A stretch of DNA of 5,662 nt from JBFWIL01 sp050256015. GTDB taxonomy: Bacteria; Bacteroidota; Bacteroidia; Bacteroidales; Prolixibacteraceae. Of this stretch, positions 5,117 through 5,662 are shown piece by piece (positions within the stretch are counted from its first letter, which is position 1; each line of letters begins with the position of its first letter). The DNA is taken from positions 1 through 5,662 of the forward strand of contig JBFWIL010000172.1 in assembly GCA_050256015.1 (NCBI GenBank), in the 5' to 3' direction. Below the pieces are notes generated by a model, which worked only from the letters and a program-made list of their open reading frames with translations, ran no database searches and was not told the origin of the DNA. A program made the translations under genes and the position numbers.

Positions 5117-5662
5117 ATGAATCTGAACAGACGTATGAAATGGAAAGTTGTCCTGGTCTTTCTGCTGTCCGGGATGCTGACTCCTGCAGTTTTGCTGGCA
5201 GAAACAACGCTTCGTCCGGTTTCCCTTTTGTGTGAGATGCTGGAGAATCCGCTGGGAATTGATGTGCAACATCCCCGGCTAAGCTGGCAGCTTCATGCTT
5301 CCGGCCGGAATAACGCACAGACTGCCTACCGAATTCTGGCGGCCTCGGATCCGGAAAAGCTGGCTGCGGGTGAAGGTGACCTGTGGGATTCCGGGAAAGT
5401 TTTTTCCGGACAGTCCATACTGGTTCCTTATTCAGGCAAACCGCTGGAAAGCAGAATGCGGGTATACTGGAAGGTAAAACTGTGGAACGGAGCGCAGGAG
5501 AGTTCATGGAGTGAACCGGTCTGGTTTGAGATGGGCTACCTGTACTACAAAGACTGGTCTGGACGCTGGATCGGTTTTGACAGGGCTTTCCCCTGGGACA
5601 GTGAAGATAAGTTTTCGCGGCTTTCCGCTCGTTATTTCCGGCGAGAATTTACCGTGTCCAAG
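5117..5662 (+). CDS. Secreted family-78 alpha-L-rhamnosidase, N-terminal part (cut by window end)
   Basis: The first 182 codons are open to the last base with no break; the gene continues beyond the window. From the preferred ATG the protein starts with a basic n-region (NLNRRMKWK), a hydrophobic core (VVLVFLLSGMLTPAVLLA) and a likely signal-peptidase site just before or after AE. No lipoprotein cysteine is seen at the cleavage point. Then comes the standard opening of bacterial GH78 enzymes: CEMLENPLGID, PRLSWQL, AYRILAAS, GDLWDSGKV, YSGKPLES and YWKVKLWN in a fibronectin-like beta domain. DWSGRWIG and RYFRREFTV then begin the rhamnosidase N domain. The catalytic barrel is out of view. It releases terminal alpha-L-rhamnose, for example from rhamnogalacturonan, probably in the periplasm. 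ATG 5093 and ATG 5135 are also in frame; a TAA at 5087-5089 limits the start. An operator-like palindrome upstream suggests repressor control. Confidence 0.9.
   Translation, partial: MNLNRRMKWKVVLVFLLSGMLTPAVLLAETTLRPVSLLCEMLENPLGIDVQHPRLSWQLHASGRNNAQTAYRILAASDPEKLAAGEGDLWDSGKVFSGQSILVPYSGKPLESRMRVYWKVKLWNGAQESSWSEPVWFEMGYLYYKDWSGRWIGFDRAFPWDSEDKFSRLSARYFRREFTVSK

Overview
The window looks like a carbohydrate-utilisation region from a member of the Bacteroidota. This is inferred from the kind of family-78 glycosidase leader and the sugar-oxidation gene set, from AT-rich rather than Shine-Dalgarno-rich sequence before the starts, and from two exact matches to the Bacteroidota -7 promoter element TAnnTTTG in intergenic DNA. 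No rRNA, tRNA, CRISPR array, insertion sequence or integrase was seen. Every supported gene is on the + strand.

Bases 1-150 are open in one frame and may be the end of an upstream gene, but this is weak. Bases 190-2519 form a tight cluster: a RhaM-family sugar mutarotase of the L-fucose-like subgroup, an aldo/keto reductase (probable L-fucose-type sugar dehydrogenase) and a COG3618 amidohydrolase (probable sugar-1,5-lactonase). After a 145-base gap with a possible promoter and hairpin comes a zinc-dependent medium-chain dehydrogenase (2665-3687), resembling L-galactonate/sorbitol-type dehydrogenases. Together these give the first steps of a non-phosphorylated oxidative route for a 6-deoxy sugar: anomer interconversion, oxidation to the lactone, hydrolysis to the aldonate, and a further NAD-dependent oxidation. 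A dehydratase and a final aldolase or hydrolase are not in the window.

Bases 3842-4711 hold the wreck of a secreted family-28 glycoside hydrolase (polygalacturonase type). The signal peptide, N-terminal start, the Gly-Asp-Asp segment and the C-terminal beta-helix can all be recognised. They lie in different frames, and two internal blocks are missing. Three of the frame breaks fall in homopolymer runs. A strong intrinsic terminator (4774-4821) still follows it.

The 405-base gap 4712-5116 holds that terminator and a perfect 20-base palindrome with central CG (4924-4943), shaped like a LacI-family operator. Downstream starts a secreted family-78 alpha-L-rhamnosidase, cut by the window end. The remnant polygalacturonase and the rhamnosidase suggest a pectin (rhamnogalacturonan) locus. 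The adjoining sugar-oxidation genes could therefore process L-fucose from pectin side chains, or L-rhamnose; family membership favours fucose, context leaves rhamnose open.
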